A stretch of 8,677 nt of DNA from Syntrophomonas sp. (lineage in GTDB: Bacteria; Bacillota; Syntrophomonadia; Syntrophomonadales; Syntrophomonadaceae): contig PWPP01000092.1 of assembly GCA_003558625.1 (NCBI GenBank), positions 1 through 8,677 on the forward strand. The letters run 5' to 3'. The position numbers and the translations under genes were made by a program. Positions 6,264 through 8,677 of the stretch are shown here, piece after piece; position 1 is the stretch's first letter; every line of letters starts with the position of its first letter. The notes under the pieces are model-generated. The model did not search any database, was not told the origin of the DNA, and saw nothing but the letters and a program-made list of their open reading frames with translations.

Positions 6264-7544
6264 TTATCTTTGTAAATTATAGAAGACACCCATGCCCCTG
6301 AATTTGGCATTTAAATCCAGCTCTTCTTCAATACGCAGTAGTTGGTTGTATTTGGCAACCCGGTCGGTTCGGGCCGGAGCTCCGGTCTTGATCTGGCCCA
6401 GGTTGTATGCCACGGCCAAATCGGCAATGGTTGCATCTTCTGTTTCCCCGGATCGGTGCGATATTACACAGGTATATCCGGCCTGTTTGGCCATTTCGAT
6501 GGTATCCAGGGTCTCGGTCAGGGTTCCGATCTGGTTGAGCTTGATCAGGATGCTGTTGCAAATCCCCTGCTCAATTCCCCGGCTTAATCTTTCTGTGTTG
6601 GTAACAAACAGATCATCTCCCACCAGCTGTATTTCCTGTCCCAGTTTCAGGGTCAGAATTTTCCAGCCCTCCCAGTCATCCTCGGCTAATCCGTCTTCAA
6701 TGGATATTATAGGGTATTTTTGCACCAGGCCGGCATAATAATCCACCAGTTCCAGCGCACTTAACAGCTTGTTTTCCAGGCGATAGGCTTCGCCGGTAAA
6801 CAATTCGTTGGCAGCCACATCCAGGGCCAGGTATATGTCTTTCCCCGGCTTATAACCGGCCGCCTTAATCGCTTCCAGGATTACATCCAGGGCGGCCTCG
6901 TTGGAAGGAAGGTTGGGAGCAAAACCGCCCTCATCCCCGACCGCAGTGGACAGGCCCTTTGCAGCCAGCACTTTTTTCAGGGCATGATATACTTCCACTC
7001 CCATGCGCAATGCTTCTTTATAGGTGGGGGCCCCGGCGGGCACAATCATGAACTCCTGTATATCTACATTGTTGTCGGCATGTTTGCCCCCGTTAAGAAT
7101 ATTTAACTGGGGTACGGGCATTTCTTTGGCATTGATGCCCCCGATATACTGGTATAAAGGCAGGGCGAGAAAATTGGCGGCCGCTTTGGCACAAGCCAAT
7201 GATACTCCCAGAATAGCATTGGCTCCCAGCTTATGTTTGTTATCCGTGCCATCCAATTCCAGCAGCAGGTAATCAATGTCAAGCTGTCTGAGCACATCCA
7301 TGCCAATCATTTCCGGGGCGATGATGGTATTAACATTTTCTGCCGCTTTTTGCACCCCTTTTCCACCGTAACGATTTTCGTCCTGGTCACGAAGCTCCAC
7401 GGCCTCATACGCTCCTGTGGAAGCCCCCGAGGGGATGATGGTGCTGCCTATGGTGCCATCTTCTAAGACTACTTCTACCTCAATAGTAGGATTGCCCCTG
7501 GAATCCAAAACTTCCCGGGCAAATACGTCAACGATTAAACTCAT
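6264..7544 (-). CDS. eno: Enolase (phosphopyruvate hydratase)
   Basis: Enolase interconverts 2-phosphoglycerate and phosphoenolpyruvate in glycolysis and gluconeogenesis; it is a cytoplasmic Mg2+ enzyme. The 426-residue protein is full length and every expected motif is intact: EVLDSRGNPTIEVEV (11-25), the mobile loop SGASTGAYEAVELRD (39-53), H155 (GGKHADNN) and E164, the catalytic pair E205 (GDEGGFAP) and K335 (LIKLNQIGTLTET), metal ligands D242, E283 (SIEDGLAEDD) and D310 (GDD), SHRSGETED (362-370), and K386 (QIKTGAPAR). The start is ATG at 7544, placed 8 nt after AGGAGG. An ATG at 7562 in the same frame would add six residues encoded by the ribosome binding site itself and would overlap the gpmI stop, so it is rejected. 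The gene follows gpmI by 17 nt, which shows a tight glycolytic operon and probable translational coupling. Confidence 0.99.
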   Translation of the reverse strand: MSLIVDVFAREVLDSRGNPTIEVEVVLEDGTIGSTIIPSGASTGAYEAVELRDQDENRYGGKGVQKAAENVNTIIAPEMIGMDVLRQLDIDYLLLELDGTDNKHKLGANAILGVSLACAKAAANFLALPLYQYIGGINAKEMPVPQLNILNGGKHADNNVDIQEFMIVPAGAPTYKEALRMGVEVYHALKKVLAAKGLSTAVGDEGGFAPNLPSNEAALDVILEAIKAAGYKPGKDIYLALDVAANELFTGEAYRLENKLLSALELVDYYAGLVQKYPIISIEDGLAEDDWEGWKILTLKLGQEIQLVGDDLFVTNTERLSRGIEQGICNSILIKLNQIGTLTETLDTIEMAKQAGYTCVISHRSGETEDATIADLAVAYNLGQIKTGAPARTDRVAKYNQLLRIEEELDLNAKFRGMGVFYNLQR

Positions 7545-7561
7545 GCCTTTGTCCTCCTTCA

Positions 7562-8677
7562 TTAAATATGCTCTAATAATGACTTTCCGGTCATTTCTGA
7601 TGGAATGGCGATTTTCATTAACGATAGCAGGGTAGGAGCGATATCCTGTAAAGCGCCTCCTTCCCTAAGCGGCTTACCCTGCTCCTTGTAACTGACCAGT
7701 ATAAAAGGTACTTTCTCATCGGTATGAGCCGTATGAGGCTTTCCCGTTTCCGGGTCCAGCATCTTTTCACAGTTGCCATGATCCGAGGTAATGATGATCA
7801 AACCCCCTTTGGCCTTTACTTTTTCCACCACCCGGATCATTTCCTGATCCACAGCGGTTACAGCTTTTACTGCTGCCTCCAGCATCCCGGTATGTCCTAC
7901 CATATCTGCATTCGCATAGTTCATAATTATCATATCATAATAATCCCGATCCAATGCCTCCAGCACCTGTCTGGTGACCTCGGGAGCACTCATTTCCGGC
8001 TGGAGATCATAGGTTTTTACCTGGGGGGAAGGCACCAGGATTCGATCTTCATTGGGGGAAGGTTCTTCCACTCCACCATTAAAGAAAAAGGTAACATGAG
8101 CATATTTTTCCGTTTCAGCAATCCGCAGCTGCTTTTTGCCGGCGGCAGCTAAAACTTCCCCCAGGGTATTGTTCAGAGCCTGGGGTTCAAAGGCCGTATG
8201 GCTGGCCAAATTTATATCATACTGCGTCATCCCGACGAAATAGACATCCGGTCGGAGCTGGCGCTCAAAGACATTAAAGTTATGATCCAGAAATACCTGG
8301 CTGATCTGGCGGGCCCGGTCGGCCCTGAAGTTATAAAAGATGATGCTGTCTTTGGAACCGATCGTCCCCAGAGGTTTTCCGGCCCCATCCACCATCACCA
8401 TAGGCTCTATGAATTCATCACTGACCGAGCCGGCATAGCTCTCCATCACGCCGGCTACAGCGTCCGCGGTTTTAATTCCCTGGCCCTGAACCAGGGCCCG
8501 GTAAGCCTTTTCAATCCGTTCCCATCTATGATCGCGGTCCATGGCAAAATACCTGCCCATAACCGTGGCAATTTTGCCGGTTCCAAGGGCTTCCATTTTG
8601 TCCTGCAAAGCCCGGATGTAGGTCAGGGCACTCTGGGGCGGAACATCGCGACCGTCTAAAAAGCAGTGCACGAAAAC
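7562..8677 (-). CDS. gpmI: 2,3-bisphosphoglycerate-independent phosphoglycerate mutase (5' end cut off by window)
   Basis: This Mn2+-dependent enzyme interconverts 3- and 2-phosphoglycerate, the step before enolase. The window holds the last 371 residues of a family of about 510, open in frame to the edge. The missing part includes the catalytic serine and the first metal ligands. In visible numbering the substrate-binding residues are present: HCFLDGRD (4-11), R42 and R48 (GRYFAMDRD), and R118/R121 (FRADRAR). The remaining metal ligands are also present: D258 and H262 (NADMVGHTG), D299-H300 (SDHGNCEKM), and a His in HTAHT (315-319). The C-terminal alkaline-phosphatase-like half is intact and ends normally at SLLEHI. 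The stop is 17 nt before eno. The GTG at 8671 is an internal valine codon, not a start. The promoter, and probably tpiA/pgk/gap upstream, lie beyond the window. Confidence 0.98.
   Translation of the reverse strand, partial: VFVHCFLDGRDVPPQSALTYIRALQDKMEALGTGKIATVMGRYFAMDRDHRWERIEKAYRALVQGQGIKTADAVAGVMESYAGSVSDEFIEPMVMVDGAGKPLGTIGSKDSIIFYNFRADRARQISQVFLDHNFNVFERQLRPDVYFVGMTQYDINLASHTAFEPQALNNTLGEVLAAAGKKQLRIAETEKYAHVTFFFNGGVEEPSPNEDRILVPSPQVKTYDLQPEMSAPEVTRQVLEALDRDYYDMIIMNYANADMVGHTGMLEAAVKAVTAVDQEMIRVVEKVKAKGGLIIITSDHGNCEKMLDPETGKPHTAHTDEKVPFILVSYKEQGKPLREGGALQDIAPTLLSLMKIAIPSEMTGKSLLEHI

Noticed and set aside
1..8677. CRISPR array, insertion sequence, prophage, tRNA/rRNA or a novel defence system
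   Set aside because: No direct repeats with spacers, transposase-like proteins, terminal inverted repeats or tRNA-like folds were seen; nearly all the sequence is accounted for by core genes on one strand.

Overview
The window is a housekeeping stretch in which all eight recognisable genes lie on the minus strand. Read in the direction of transcription (high to low coordinates) the order is gpmI (5' end cut off) - eno - secG - hppA - HD-domain hydrolase - rnr - SagB-type nitroreductase - smpB (3' end cut off). This joins two well-known low-GC Gram-positive neighbourhoods: the end of a glycolytic operon (gpmI-eno) and the secG-rnr-smpB cluster. The gene order, strong AGGAGG-type ribosome binding sites, frequent GTG/TTG starts and family-level resemblance of the proteins point to a Firmicute, most likely a member of the Clostridia. 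The membrane pyrophosphatase fits an anaerobe with a tight energy budget. Base composition looks roughly balanced by eye; I did not compute it, and the genus is not assignable from this window.

Layout. 7562-8677 holds the C-terminal three quarters of cofactor-independent phosphoglycerate mutase, followed after 17 nt by enolase (6264-7544). A candidate SigA-like promoter at 6221-6250 precedes secG (5950-6174), then the membrane-bound pyrophosphatase hppA (3918-5882), then an HD-domain protein (3277-3834). A clear intrinsic terminator at 3210-3246 closes this unit. A second unit starts upstream of rnr (986-3106) and runs into the nitroreductase (314-964). A third, with its own candidate promoter at 192-220, drives smpB (1-106).

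How they work together. GpmI and enolase carry out consecutive steps of lower glycolysis/gluconeogenesis. SecG is a subunit of the SecYEG translocon. HppA couples hydrolysis of biosynthetic pyrophosphate to ion pumping. RNase R and SmpB meet in trans-translation: SmpB brings tmRNA to stalled ribosomes, and RNase R degrades the faulty message. The HD protein and the nitroreductase are recognisable by family but not by substrate.

Most interesting point. rnr appears to start at a non-canonical ATA codon. The homologous N-terminus extends 12 codons upstream of the first ATG, no ATG/GTG/TTG exists in that stretch, and a perfect AGGAGG sits 8 nt before the ATA. Other points are a long hairpin without a T-tract between hppA and the HD gene, a perfect 16-bp palindrome in the smpB leader, residues in HppA that predict potassium dependence, and an RNase R lacking the usual basic tail. 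I see no mobile element, CRISPR array, RNA gene or previously undescribed multi-gene system; this is mainly a core-genome region.
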